A stretch of 64,000 nt of DNA from Accumulibacter sp. (lineage in GTDB: Bacteria > Pseudomonadota > Gammaproteobacteria > Burkholderiales > Rhodocyclaceae): assembly GCF_036625195.1 (NCBI RefSeq), contig NZ_JAZKUG010000001.1, forward strand, positions 1,612,001-1,676,000, in the 5' to 3' direction. The translations under genes and the position numbers were made by a program. Shown in pieces: positions 43,057 to 52,758 of the stretch. Numbering within the stretch: position 1 is the stretch's first letter; each line of letters starts with the position of its first letter. The notes under the pieces are model-generated. The model had not been told where the DNA came from. It did no database searches and was given only the letters and a program-made list of their open reading frames with translations.

Positions 43057-43361
43057 CAGCCGCGAACGAGCGACAGCTGCAGACCTCCGCCGAGGTCGAG
43101 GGTCAGTTCAAGACGCGCAGCCGACGGGGGCACGCGCTGCGGAACGCCCGCGTCGAGGAAGGCGGCCGGCACCGCCCGGTCCGGTTGGCTGCTGCCGGCG
43201 GCCCGTAGGTGGCTTCGCCAGCGATGGAAACTGGTATCGCTGATTCCTTCCCGCGCGCAGAATTCAGCAATGCTCAAGCCGCTCCCGTCAAAGCGCGACA
43301 GCAGCGCCCGCCACTGCTCCGCGCCGCGCTTCACCCGCAACCTCCTGCTCGTCGTCTCCAT
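43056..43361 (-). CDS. tnpA: IS66 accessory protein TnpA (Orf1)
   Basis: A 101-residue protein with a helix-turn-helix (GLSIAEFCAREGISDTSFHRW) of the transposase-8 type, and a beta-like end LELTLDLGGGLQLSLVRG typical of IS66 Orf1. The Met at 43361 (METTSRRLRVKRGAEQWR) is preferred to the first ATG at 43412. It is the first gene of the element and its stop overlaps tnpB. Confidence 0.85.
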   Translation of the reverse strand: METTSRRLRVKRGAEQWRALLSRFDGSGLSIAEFCAREGISDTSFHRWRSHLRAAGSSQPDRAVPAAFLDAGVPQRVPPSAARLELTLDLGGGLQLSLVRG

Positions 43362-43537
43362 CTCTGCTCTCGATTCCGTCGTCCGAGGAAGGCATTCTCG
43401 GCCGGGCGACAAGCGCAGGGAAGAACGCCGGCTGGTTACCGGTTACGAAGGTGGTGCGCCGCCCTTGGCCTAGTGGTTGGGAAGATCAGTCGAAGTTGGT
43501 GAACTCCCTCTGACCGCAGAGCGGGGGCAACAGTCCG

Positions 43538-44578
43538 TCAGTGCGCATGGCGATGATGAACATCGGGGAAATGTGGGTGTTTGTGGGTCACCAAGGCGTG
43601 GGAGTGCGGGTGCGAATGCGGCTCCTGACCATGCCAAGCGAACTCGTGATCATGTTGGTGATGTTCGTCGTGACGATGGGAGTGACTGTGGTCGAGTCGC
43701 TCGTGGGAGTGCTCGTGTTCGTGCTTTTCAGTGAGGTGTAGCCAGACGCCCCAAACCATCAGTGCACTGGCCAGCCAGAACACGGGACTGGCAGACTCGC
43801 CGAGAACCGTAAGAGCAATCAGAGCGCCGACGAAGGGGGCTGTCGAGAAATAGGCCCCTGTTCGCGCCGTACCAAGTCCACGAAGGGCTAGCACGAACAG
43901 TACCAAACTTACGCCGTAGCCCATCAGCCCGACTGCCATCATCGTTGCGGTCAGTGCAGGGACGGGGAACTGCTCTCCCATGGACAGTGCAAGGGTGCAG
44001 TTAACAAAGCCCGCGATCAAGCCTTTGCTGCTGGCGATGAACAGAGCGTCCGACGCAGATACCTTGCGCGTCAGGTTGTTGTCGATTGCCCAGCACCCGC
44101 AGGCCAAGGCTATCGCGAGTGGGCCGAGCCAGTTGTCGCCGTCAGACTCTCCGAGCGGCCAGGACAAGATCACTCCGCCAGCGACGATGGCGACCATACC
44201 CAAGACGATGCGCCGGTCGGCATTCTCCTTGAACACGAACCAGGCAATCAGCGCCGTCAATACCGCTTCAAGGTTCAGCAGCAGCGATGCGGTAGATCCA
44301 CTGGTGCGGGTCAGCCCGAACATGAGAGCGACGGGACCTAACATGCCACCGAAGAAGATAGCGCCCAACAGCCAAGGCCATTCCTGACGCGCGATGCCCG
44401 AGGGAAGCCACCCCCGGTCACGGATCGCCCGGGCAACACCAAGGCCGATGCCGCTGCCCAAGTACAGCAGGCCGCCCAGAATTAAAGGCGACGTTTCCCC
44501 AATCAGCAGCTTGGCCAAGGGTGTACTGGCACCAAACAGAACGGCAGCTACCAAGGCGTAGAGAGCACTCTTATGCAT
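43538..44578 (-). CDS. EamA/DMT-family permease with histidine-rich C terminus
   Basis: A 346-residue inner-membrane protein. Ten hydrophobic helices in two EamA repeats fill residues 1-285 (FGASTPLAKLLIGE at the start, GLLYLGSGIGLG, TASLLLNLEAV). The last 60 residues are hydrophilic and about one third His, in runs such as HEHEHSHERLDHSHSHRHDE and HHRHAH, which should bind metal ions such as zinc, nickel or cobalt. The tail suggests metal export or sensing, but EamA transporters mostly carry metabolites, so the substrate is open. The start follows from the family N terminus; the open frame upstream is longer but unsupported. Confidence 0.82.
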   Translation of the reverse strand: MHKSALYALVAAVLFGASTPLAKLLIGETSPLILGGLLYLGSGIGLGVARAIRDRGWLPSGIARQEWPWLLGAIFFGGMLGPVALMFGLTRTSGSTASLLLNLEAVLTALIAWFVFKENADRRIVLGMVAIVAGGVILSWPLGESDGDNWLGPLAIALACGCWAIDNNLTRKVSASDALFIASSKGLIAGFVNCTLALSMGEQFPVPALTATMMAVGLMGYGVSLVLFVLALRGLGTARTGAYFSTAPFVGALIALTVLGESASPVFWLASALMVWGVWLHLTEKHEHEHSHERLDHSHSHRHDEHHQHDHEFAWHGQEPHSHPHSHALVTHKHPHFPDVHHRHAH

Positions 44579-44854
44579 GGGGTGGAATTGTCCTCGCTTT
44601 TGCCGCCGATTGACACCACGCTCGTTATGCTCAGCGTGTCTCGGTCGCTTCCGCCCCAGGAGTTGCCAAGAACAACCGCCTGCCCGCAAACCCGCACCAT
44701 TACAGGAAGTGGCCTCGCGCGCGCTCGCGAGACTACCAGATAAAAACGGAGAACAGAGAGGCCGTGAAGGGCCAGAAACGAGGGGATGGGACGAGTGCCG
44801 CTCGCGAGGCAAATCCGCGAAGCCCGGCCCGGACTGGCATTGCGGGCGGATACG

Positions 44855-44881
44855 AAAAAGCCCGGAGCGAGTCCGGGCTTT
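44855..44881 (-). terminator. Rho-independent terminator of tRNA-Phe
   Basis: On the minus strand AGCCCGGA pairs with TCCGGGCT around a five-base loop and is followed by TTTTT. It begins seven bases after the tRNA CCA end. Confidence 0.85.
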
Positions 44882-44887
44882 GGAATA

Positions 44888-44963
<76 letters not shown>

Positions 44964-45119
44964 AACGAGGACGGCAGTATAGCCAATCGCTCTCGCGGCG
45001 TCAAAAAAAGAACGCTCGCGGCGCTCCGGATGTGGCGGGCCGAGGGCGGGTCCTCGCCAGCCCGCAACGGTCTCGACCGGCATTGCCTGTCGCCCGACGA
45101 CGGGACAGGCATTCGGCGT

Positions 45120-47135
45120 TCACCAACGACAGAGGATCTGGAGGCTGCGTGCGGCAACCGGGGTCGTCCTTTCCCGCTGGCAGCTGGCGAAAGCGGCCTC
45201 GGCGTTGCTGTCGCAGATCTGTTGCCAGTTGCCCGCCGGAAGCAGGAAGGAAACCGGGATGTCGTCGCGGTTGATCAGGCAGAGGAGATCCGCAACGGCG
45301 GCATCCCCGTCGCGCTGCTCCTTCGACGCCGTCAGGTGCAGCCCGAATGCTGCCAGTTTTTTCGACTGCCAGTCGCCGACGCGCATCGGCCGACCGGCCG
45401 GGTGCCACCAGGTCACGTCGGGGCAGGCATCCGCCGCCGTGGTCTCGCCGGTTAGCCAGCGTTGCTGCCGCAATTGCGGAAAGCGCCAGCGCAGCGCGAT
45501 GAGGCCGGCGACGTAGTCGATGAGACTCTCGTCGGTACTGCGCCAGTCGAGCCAAGTCATCGGGTTGTCCTGGCAGTAGGCATTGTTGTTGCCCGCCTGG
45601 CTGCGTCCCAGTTCGTCACCGCCCTGCAGCATCGGCACTCCCTGCGCGATCAGCAGTGTCGTCAGGAGGGCGCGTTGCAGTCGGCGGCGCCGTTCGAGTA
45701 CCGCCGGATCATGGCTTTCGCCTTCCTCTCCGCAGTTCCACGAGCAGTTGTGGCTGTGTCCGTCACGGTTCTCCTCGCCATTGAGTTCGTTGTGCTTCTG
45801 CTGGTAGCTGAGGAGGTCACGCAGGGTGAAGCCATCGTGCGCGGTGATGAAATTGACGCCGGCCTGTGGTGGCCGTCCCGTTGCCTGGAAGATCTCGCTC
45901 GAGCCGGCAAGCCGCTGCGCCAGTTGCCCGGCGCTGGCCTCGCCAGTCAGCCAGAAGGCACGCACGTCATCACGGAAGCGGTCGTTCCATTCGCTCCAGC
46001 CGGGAAGGAAACGGCCGAGCCGGTAGCCGTCGGGACCGAGGTCCCATGGTTCGGCGATCAGCTTGACGCGCTGCAGCACGGGATCCTGCCTGAGCGCCGG
46101 CAGGAAGGCGCTGTCACGGGTCAGCGCGGCGGCGAGGTCGAAGCGGAAGCCGTCGACGTGCATCACCTCGACCCAGTAGCGCAGTGAGTCCATCACCAAT
46201 TGCAGAACGCGTGGGTGGGCGAGGTTGACGGTGTTGCCGCAGCCGCTGAAGTTCTCGTAGGCGGCGAGGTTGTCCGGTGGCAGGCGGTAGTAGCTGCGGT
46301 TGTCGATGCCGCGAAAGGAAATGGTCGGGCCCCACTCGTCGGTCTCGGCGGTATGGTTGAAGACCACGTCGAGAATGACTTCGAGTCCGGCGGCATGGAG
46401 CGTACGGACCATGCTCTTGAACTCGGCGATCGCCGATTGGCCACCGATGCGCGCTGCGTAGCGAGGCTCCGGAGCGAAAAAAGCGAGCGAGTTGTAGCCC
46501 CAATAGTTGACCCGCCCCTCATTGACCAGCCGCTGCTCGTCGAGAAAGTGATGGATCGGCAGCAGGTTGATGGCAGTGACGCCCAGTCGTTGGAAGTGTT
46601 CGATCAGTGCCGGGGTCGCGAGGCCGGCGTAGCTGCCGCGCAGCACCTCGGGAACACCGGGATGTTGCCGGCTCATCCCCTTCACGTGCGCTTCGTAGAG
46701 CACGGTTTCGGACCAAGGCGTTGCCGGTGGTGAGTCATCATCCCAGTCGAAGCGCTCGTCCACTACGGCGGCGGTCAGCAGATGGACCGGGTCATCGTGT
46801 GCCGGCCAAGAGAAGCGGCCCACTACTTCGCGTGCGTAGGGGTCGAGCAGCAATCGCCTGCCGTCAAAACGATGCCCTTCTGCGGGCGCGTTTCTGCCAT
46901 GCACGCGAAAGGCATAACGCAATCCTGGACCCGCGCCAGGAAGGTAGCCGTGCCACACCTGGTCGGTGCATTCGCGCAGTGGCAACACGCGCATCTGCTG
47001 GCCGTCGACGAGGCAGAGTTCGACCCGTTCGGCGTGCGCGGAAAAGAGTGCGAAATTGACGCCGGAGCCGTCCCAGTGACTGCCGAGCGGCCACGGCCGC
47101 CCAGCAGCGAGCAACCGGCCGCTCAGGCCGTCCAT
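45120..47135 (-). CDS. glgX: Glycogen debranching enzyme GlgX
   Basis: A 671-residue glycoside hydrolase family 13 enzyme that removes the short branches left by glycogen phosphorylase. An N-terminal carbohydrate-binding module (residues 10-110) precedes the barrel, with catalytic Asp in GFRFDLAAAL, Glu in LIAEPWDLG and Asp in TAHDGFTLRDLL. The ending region PMRVGDWQSKKLAAFGLHL is normal for GlgX. Its start overlaps the glgB end by 13 bases, and it is the last gene of the glk-glgP-glgB-glgX operon. Confidence 0.94.
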   Translation of the reverse strand: MDGLSGRLLAAGRPWPLGSHWDGSGVNFALFSAHAERVELCLVDGQQMRVLPLRECTDQVWHGYLPGAGPGLRYAFRVHGRNAPAEGHRFDGRRLLLDPYAREVVGRFSWPAHDDPVHLLTAAVVDERFDWDDDSPPATPWSETVLYEAHVKGMSRQHPGVPEVLRGSYAGLATPALIEHFQRLGVTAINLLPIHHFLDEQRLVNEGRVNYWGYNSLAFFAPEPRYAARIGGQSAIAEFKSMVRTLHAAGLEVILDVVFNHTAETDEWGPTISFRGIDNRSYYRLPPDNLAAYENFSGCGNTVNLAHPRVLQLVMDSLRYWVEVMHVDGFRFDLAAALTRDSAFLPALRQDPVLQRVKLIAEPWDLGPDGYRLGRFLPGWSEWNDRFRDDVRAFWLTGEASAGQLAQRLAGSSEIFQATGRPPQAGVNFITAHDGFTLRDLLSYQQKHNELNGEENRDGHSHNCSWNCGEEGESHDPAVLERRRRLQRALLTTLLIAQGVPMLQGGDELGRSQAGNNNAYCQDNPMTWLDWRSTDESLIDYVAGLIALRWRFPQLRQQRWLTGETTAADACPDVTWWHPAGRPMRVGDWQSKKLAAFGLHLTASKEQRDGDAAVADLLCLINRDDIPVSFLLPAGNWQQICDSNAEAAFASCQRERTTPVAARSLQILCRW

Positions 47136-49306
47136 TCGAAGTACAGTGCCGCGAGTGGCGGCAAGGTCAGATTCAGCGACAGAGTGCGACCATGCGCGGT
47201 GACCTCCTCGGCAAACAGCGGCTCCAACCCGTTGCCGACGTTGCTGCCGCCATAGTGCTGCGAGTCGGTATTCAGTCGCTCGCGGTACATTCCCGCCATC
47301 GGCACGCCAATCCGGTAACCATGGCGCACGACGGGCGTGAAGTTGCCGACATAGAGCAGGGCGCGCGAACGGTCACGACTCCAGCGGACGAAGGCGACCA
47401 CCGAGCACTCCGCGTCGTCGGCAGCCACCCATTCGAAACCGGCGGGTTCGAAGTCGATCTGGTGCAGAGCCGGGTTGCTGCGGTACACCCCGTTGAGATC
47501 GCGAATGAGATCGTGCACGCCCGCGTGCAGCGGAAAGTCGAGCAGTCCCCAGTCGAGCGAGGTGTCGTGATTCCATTCGTTCCACTGACCGATCTCGCCA
47601 CCCATGAAGAGCAGCTTCTTGCCCGGGTGGGCCCACATGAAGGCATACAGCGAACGCAGATTGGCGAACTTCTGCCAGTAGTCGCCCGCCATCTTGCTGA
47701 TCAGCGAGCCCTTGCCATGGACCACCTCATCATGGGACAGGGGCAGCACGAAGTTCTCGCTGAAGGCGTACATCAGGCCGAAGCTGAGCTGGTTGTGGTG
47801 ATACTTGCGATGTACCGGATCGCGCGTCATGTAGTCGAGGACATCGTGCATCCAGCCCATGTTCCACTTGTAATGGAAGCCGAGGCCGCCCATTTCCGGC
47901 GGGCGGCTGACCATTGGCCATGCCGTGGATTCCTCGGCGTGTGTCGAGGCGCCCGGATGTTCCTGGCCGAGCACCTCATTCATGCGGCGCAGGAACGCCA
48001 CGGCCTCGAGATTCTCGCGACCGCCGTGCACGTTCGGCAGCCATTGCCCGTCTTCGCGGCTGTAGTCGCGATACAGCATCGATGCGACTGCGTCGACCCG
48101 CAGTCCATCGACCCCGTAGCGCTCGATCCAGAACAGGGAGTTGCCGATCAGATAGTTGCTGACTTCTCGGCGACCGAAGTTGTAGATCAGCGTGCCCCAG
48201 TCCTGGTGCATTCCCTCGCGCGGGTCGGCATGCTCGTAGAGTGCGGTGCCGTCGAAGCGGCCCAAACCGTGCTCGTCGTTCGGAAAATGCGCCGGTACCC
48301 AGTCGACGATCACGCGCAGACCCGCAGCGTGGCAGGCGCGAACGAAATCGCGGAAACCGTTCGGTGTGCCGTGGCGGGCGGTCGGCGAGTACAGTCCGAG
48401 CGGCTGGTAGCCCCACGAGCCGTCGAATGGATGTTCGGAGACCGGCAGCAGTTCGAGATGTGTAAAACCCAGGTTGACGACGTAGGGGATCAGCGTTTCG
48501 CTCAGCCGTTGCCAATCTGGAAAGCCGCCATCATCGGCCCGCCGCCACGAAGCCAGATGGACCTCGTAGATCGACATCGGCGCATCGAGCTGGTCGCCGG
48601 CCGGAATCGACGAAGCTTCGACGGGTGGCGGGAGGGCGCAGACGACGGACGCGGTCGACGGGCGCATTTCGGCCTGGAAGCCGTAAGGGTCTGCTTTCAG
48701 CGGCAGCAGATGGCCCTCGCGTGATCGGATCTCGAACTTGTAGTGCGCACCGGCCGCGACGCCGGGCAGGAAGATCTCCCAGACGCCACATTCGCGGCGC
48801 AGGCGCATCGGGTGGCGACGGCCGTCCCAGGTGTTGAAGTCCCCGACGACGCTGACGCGTTGCGCGTCAGGCGCCCAGACGGCAAACGCGGTTCCGGCAA
48901 CGCCGTCGATCTCACACAGGTGGGCGCCGAGACGCTCGAACGGGCGCAGGTGCGAGCCTTCGGCGAGCAGCCAGACATCCATCTCACCAAGAACGGTCCA
49001 AAAGCGATACGGATCATCGGTCTCCTGTATCCCCTCCTGCCAGCTGATTCGCAGGCGATAGGGAAAGTAGTTGCGGCGGCGGGGAATCGATCCCTCGAAG
49101 AAGCCTTCCACGTCCTCGATCCGCCGTTGTTCCAGCTCGGCGACCTGGCGGCCGGTCTTGGCGTCGACGACGGCAACCGCGAGCGCGCCGGGCTGCATGC
49201 TGCGCACCCAGAGTTTTCCGTCGGCGTCGGTGTGCATGCCGAGGACCGCATAGGGGTCGCTGTGTTGTGCCCGGTAGAGGGCGATGATGTCAGCAGAGTC
49301 AAGCAT
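47123..49306 (-). CDS. glgB: 1,4-alpha-glucan branching enzyme GlgB
   Basis: A 727-residue GH13 enzyme that forms alpha-1,6 branches. It has the N1 and CBM48 modules (residues 1-220; GVWEIFLPGVAAGAHYKFEI), the barrel with the nucleophile Asp in DGLRVDAVASMLYRDY, the acid Glu in STHAEESTAWP, and Asp in LSHDEVVHG, then an all-beta C-terminal domain. Length equals E. coli GlgB. It lies 15 bases after glgP. Confidence 0.95.
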   Translation of the reverse strand: MLDSADIIALYRAQHSDPYAVLGMHTDADGKLWVRSMQPGALAVAVVDAKTGRQVAELEQRRIEDVEGFFEGSIPRRRNYFPYRLRISWQEGIQETDDPYRFWTVLGEMDVWLLAEGSHLRPFERLGAHLCEIDGVAGTAFAVWAPDAQRVSVVGDFNTWDGRRHPMRLRRECGVWEIFLPGVAAGAHYKFEIRSREGHLLPLKADPYGFQAEMRPSTASVVCALPPPVEASSIPAGDQLDAPMSIYEVHLASWRRADDGGFPDWQRLSETLIPYVVNLGFTHLELLPVSEHPFDGSWGYQPLGLYSPTARHGTPNGFRDFVRACHAAGLRVIVDWVPAHFPNDEHGLGRFDGTALYEHADPREGMHQDWGTLIYNFGRREVSNYLIGNSLFWIERYGVDGLRVDAVASMLYRDYSREDGQWLPNVHGGRENLEAVAFLRRMNEVLGQEHPGASTHAEESTAWPMVSRPPEMGGLGFHYKWNMGWMHDVLDYMTRDPVHRKYHHNQLSFGLMYAFSENFVLPLSHDEVVHGKGSLISKMAGDYWQKFANLRSLYAFMWAHPGKKLLFMGGEIGQWNEWNHDTSLDWGLLDFPLHAGVHDLIRDLNGVYRSNPALHQIDFEPAGFEWVAADDAECSVVAFVRWSRDRSRALLYVGNFTPVVRHGYRIGVPMAGMYRERLNTDSQHYGGSNVGNGLEPLFAEEVTAHGRTLSLNLTLPPLAALYFEWTA

Positions 49307-49321
49307 GCGAGACGTCCTTAC

Positions 49322-51796
49322 TCAGTTTGTGCCGATGTGCCAGGTGTCGTTGGCGTAGTCGCGAATCGTCCGGTCAGCGGAAAAGGGACCCATGCCGGCG
49401 ACGTTGATGATCGCCTTGCGCTGCCATTCGTCGCTGTCCAGGTAGAGTGCGTCGACCCGTCCTTGCGTCGCCACGTAGTCTGCATAATCGGCGAGCAGCA
49501 GGTAGTGATCGCCGTAGTGCAGCAGGCAGTTGAAAATGTCGTGGTAGCGCGAACGTTCACCCGGCGAGAAGAAGCCCGTGTCGATGCGGTCGAGTGCCTC
49601 CTTCATCGCGGGATCGCCGTGGTACAGAGCCAGTGGTTGATGGCCCGCCTGCCTGATTGCGTTGACCTGGGCCGTGTTGTTGCCAAAGATGAAGATATTC
49701 TCGGCGCCGACGTTGTCGCGGATTTCGATGTTCGCACCATCCTCGGTGCCGATCGTCAGCGCGCCGTTCAGCGAAAGCTTCATGTTGCCGGTGCCCGAGG
49801 CTTCGGTTCCGGCCGTGGAAATCTGTTCCGACAGGTTGGCTGCGGGCATGATCAATTCGGCGATCGACACGCCGTAGTTGGGGATGAACACGACGCGCAG
49901 CAGATCACGCGTCCGCGGATCGTTGTTGACCACTGCGGCCACGTCATGGATCAGGCGAATCACCTGTTTCGCCATGTGGTATGACGAGGCCGCCTTACCG
50001 GCGAAGATCACGCTGCGCGGCGCATAGTCGCTCGCCGTACCGTCGAGCAGCGCGTTGTAGCGGGTGATGACGTGCAGCACGTTGAGCAGTTGCCGCTTGT
50101 ACTCGTGAATCCGTTTCACCTGGACGTCGAACAGGCTGTCCGGGTCGAGGTTGACGGCCAGTTCACGTGCCACATAGTTCGCCAGGCGCAGCTTGTTGCC
50201 GCGCTTCGCGGCCGCGAAGGCGGTGCGGAAACCGGCGTCGTCGGCGCTCGCCCGCAACTCCTGCAGGCGATCGAGATCGAGTCGCCAGTCTTTGCCGCCG
50301 AGTCTCTCGTCGAGCAGCGTCGACAGCGCCGGGTTGGCCTGCGCCAGCCAGCGCCGTGGCGTGACGCCGTTGGTCTTGTTGTGGAAACGCTCCGGGTAGA
50401 GGCGGGCAAAGTCGGCGAAGATGGTTTGCACCATGAGATCCGAGTGCAGTTGCGAGACGCCGTTGACGCGGTGGCTGCCGACGATGCAGAGGTTCGCCAT
50501 GCGCACCCGCTTGTCCTTGTCGTGGCCGCCGCCATCGTCGATCAAGGACACCCTTCGCATGAGGTCGATGTCCCCCGGGTAGAGGCGAACGACCTCGTCG
50601 AGGAACTCTTGGTTGATGCGGTAGATGATCAGGATGTGGCGCGGCAACACGCGCTGGATCAGCGTCACCTTCCAGGTTTCGAGCGCCTCCGGCATCAGCG
50701 TGTGGTTGGTATACGAGAAAATCCTGCGGCATTGCTCCCAGGCGGCAGCCCAAGGCATTCCGTGATCGTCCACCAGCAGCCGCATCAGCTCGGCGACGCT
50801 GATCGCCGGGTGGGTGTCATTGAGGTGGATCGCCACGTGCTCGGCGAGGTTGCTGAAGGTGCCATGCTCCGCCTGGTGACGTTCCAGGATGTCCTGCAAG
50901 GATGCAGAAACGAAGAAGTACTCTTGGCGCAGGCGCAACTCGCGGCCGGCCGAGGTGCTGTCATTCGGGTAGAGCACCCAGGAAATGTTCTCGAATCGGT
51001 TCTTGAACTCCGCCGCGCGTTGGTAGTCACCGGTGTTGAAGGCGCCGAGGTCGATTTCCGATGGCGCAGCCGCTTTCCACAGGCGCAAGGTGCTGACTCT
51101 ATCGGTCCCGTGCCCCGGGATGACGTAGTCGAAGGCCTTCGCCTCGACCGAGTCCGCTGCATGCCATTCGGCCCATTCTCCATGATGTTCGCAGGTGCCG
51201 CCGAAACGAACGGTGTGGTGCTTGTTGGCGCGTGGGAACTCCCACGGCGACCGGTCCTGCAGCCAGGCTTCGGGTTTCTCGATCTGTTGTCCGTTGAGGA
51301 TCGACTGTGCAAACATGCCGTACTCGTAACGGACTCCATAACCCCAGGATGGCAGCCCGACCGTGGCCATCGAATCGAGGAAGCAGGCAGCCAGGCGACC
51401 GAGGCCGCCATTGCCCAGTGCCGCATCGGGTTCACATTCCATCACCTCCTCGAGTGACGGGCCCGGTGGCGTGAACAGGGCTGCGGTCTGGTCACGCAGG
51501 CCGATGGCCGAGAGCGCGTTGTTCATTGCCCGGCCGATGAGGAATTCCATCGACAGGTAGTAGATGCGGCGGGCCTTGTTGTTGCGGTCGGCATTCTGGG
51601 TCCGCACCCAACGCTCAGCCAACTGCTCCCGTGCCACTTGCGAAAGCGCGAGATAGAGGTCGGCCCGGGTGGCGCGGGTCGGCTCGGCCGCGATCGTGCC
51701 GACGAGTTTCTGCTCGACTGCGCAGCGCAGCTGTTCGCTCTCGGAAAGGGGGGGGACGGCGTTGGACATCAGGCGGGTACTCCAAGAAAGGTTCAT
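49322..51796 (-). CDS. glgP: Glycogen/maltodextrin phosphorylase
   Basis: An 824-residue GT35 phosphorylase releasing glucose 1-phosphate from glycogen ends. The PLP Lys is in EASGTGNMKLSLNG, with other conserved parts ECEPDAALGNGGLGRLAACF, HLNDTHPAI and KRIHEYKRQLLN. The chosen ATG at 51796 overlaps the glk stop (ATGA); a Met six codons in (MSNAVPPLSE) is the other candidate. The frame continues far upstream through glk, but that is a shadow. Confidence 0.95.
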   Translation of the reverse strand: MNLSWSTRLMSNAVPPLSESEQLRCAVEQKLVGTIAAEPTRATRADLYLALSQVAREQLAERWVRTQNADRNNKARRIYYLSMEFLIGRAMNNALSAIGLRDQTAALFTPPGPSLEEVMECEPDAALGNGGLGRLAACFLDSMATVGLPSWGYGVRYEYGMFAQSILNGQQIEKPEAWLQDRSPWEFPRANKHHTVRFGGTCEHHGEWAEWHAADSVEAKAFDYVIPGHGTDRVSTLRLWKAAAPSEIDLGAFNTGDYQRAAEFKNRFENISWVLYPNDSTSAGRELRLRQEYFFVSASLQDILERHQAEHGTFSNLAEHVAIHLNDTHPAISVAELMRLLVDDHGMPWAAAWEQCRRIFSYTNHTLMPEALETWKVTLIQRVLPRHILIIYRINQEFLDEVVRLYPGDIDLMRRVSLIDDGGGHDKDKRVRMANLCIVGSHRVNGVSQLHSDLMVQTIFADFARLYPERFHNKTNGVTPRRWLAQANPALSTLLDERLGGKDWRLDLDRLQELRASADDAGFRTAFAAAKRGNKLRLANYVARELAVNLDPDSLFDVQVKRIHEYKRQLLNVLHVITRYNALLDGTASDYAPRSVIFAGKAASSYHMAKQVIRLIHDVAAVVNNDPRTRDLLRVVFIPNYGVSIAELIMPAANLSEQISTAGTEASGTGNMKLSLNGALTIGTEDGANIEIRDNVGAENIFIFGNNTAQVNAIRQAGHQPLALYHGDPAMKEALDRIDTGFFSPGERSRYHDIFNCLLHYGDHYLLLADYADYVATQGRVDALYLDSDEWQRKAIINVAGMGPFSADRTIRDYANDTWHIGTN

Positions 51797-52758
51797 CGGC
51801 AACCCTCGCACGTGGCCAGGGCCTGAGCAGCACCCAGCAGGGCGGGTGCAGGCGAAAGGATGACATAGGTCGGAACGGTGGCCAGATAGGAAGCGAAGCG
51901 CCCCTTGGCCTCGAACCGCGCGCGGAAGGGCGAGCGATCGAAGATTTCCCCCAGTCGCGGAATGATACCACCGCCGACATAAACGCCACCCCGTGCGCCG
52001 AGGGTGAGCGCCAGATTGCCGGCCACCGAGCCGAGCAGTGCGCAGAAGGTGTCGATCACCGCAGCACATTGCCGGTCGTCGCCGGCGACGGCGCCCGCGA
52101 CGATCTCGACGGTGTTCAGGGGCACATGCGTGCGCCCGTCGACCATCGCGACCAGACGATGCAGCAGCGGCAGGCCGCTGCCAGAAAGGAGTCGCTCGGC
52201 CGAGACATGCTCGAACTCGCGCCAAGCGAGCGCCAGGATCGCCGCCTCGCGGGCGTCTGCCGGCGCAAGCGAGCAATGGCCGCCTTCACCGCTCAGGGGC
52301 AACCAGTCGGCGCCATGATGGAGCAGGCCGGAAACACCCAGCCCGGTCCCAGGGCCGAGGACCGCTTTGGCCGCGCCGGGGGCGGGACTCCCACCGCCGA
52401 CCTGTCGCAGCTCGGCAGCGGGAAGACGGGGTAGCGACAGGGCGAGCGCGCTGAAATCATTGAGCAGCAGCAACTTGCGCAGCCCGAGCCGTGCCGTGAT
52501 GCTCTCGCGCGAAAAGCTCCAGGCAGCGTTGGTCAGCGCGACCACCCCATCGTGTACCGGCGCCGCAATGGCGATTGCAGCGGCCGATGGGGTGGGGATC
52601 GCAGATGCTGCGAGATATGCTTGCATCGCCTCGACCGGCCCGGCGAAGTCTGCTACCGCCATGACCTGCAAGCGTTGCGGCATGTTCGCTTCGTCGAGCA
52701 GTGCGAAACGGGCGTGGGTGCCTCCGATGTCGCCAACGATTCCAATCGGCAGCTTCAT
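51793..52758 (-). CDS. glk: Glucokinase
   Basis: A 321-residue ATP-dependent glucokinase of the bacterial Glk family. It shows the phosphate motif IVGDIGGTHARFALLD, the LNDFSALAL segment with the catalytic Asp, LGPGTGLGVSGLL and LSGEGGHCSLAP. The ATG at 52758 (MKLPIGIVGD) is used; tandem GTG codons at 52773 could add five residues. It is first in the glycogen operon, where it would phosphorylate free glucose from GlgX products, feeding it into glycolysis. Confidence 0.93.
   Translation of the reverse strand: MKLPIGIVGDIGGTHARFALLDEANMPQRLQVMAVADFAGPVEAMQAYLAASAIPTPSAAAIAIAAPVHDGVVALTNAAWSFSRESITARLGLRKLLLLNDFSALALSLPRLPAAELRQVGGGSPAPGAAKAVLGPGTGLGVSGLLHHGADWLPLSGEGGHCSLAPADAREAAILALAWREFEHVSAERLLSGSGLPLLHRLVAMVDGRTHVPLNTVEIVAGAVAGDDRQCAAVIDTFCALLGSVAGNLALTLGARGGVYVGGGIIPRLGEIFDRSPFRARFEAKGRFASYLATVPTYVILSPAPALLGAAQALATCEGCR

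Larger units (their letters stand above)
41079..43446 (-). mobile_element. IS66-family insertion sequence
   Basis: A 2368-bp element with inverted ends that both begin GTAACCGGTAAC and share CGGCGTTC a few bases further in; GTAA is the usual IS66 start. It carries tnpA, tnpB and tnpC in the standard order on the minus strand. The 8 bases outside the ends (GAGTACCG at the left, GAAGGTGG at the right) do not match, so no target duplication remains and one flank has been rearranged or the element moved with a deletion. tnpC is frameshifted, so the copy is probably inactive. Confidence 0.88.
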
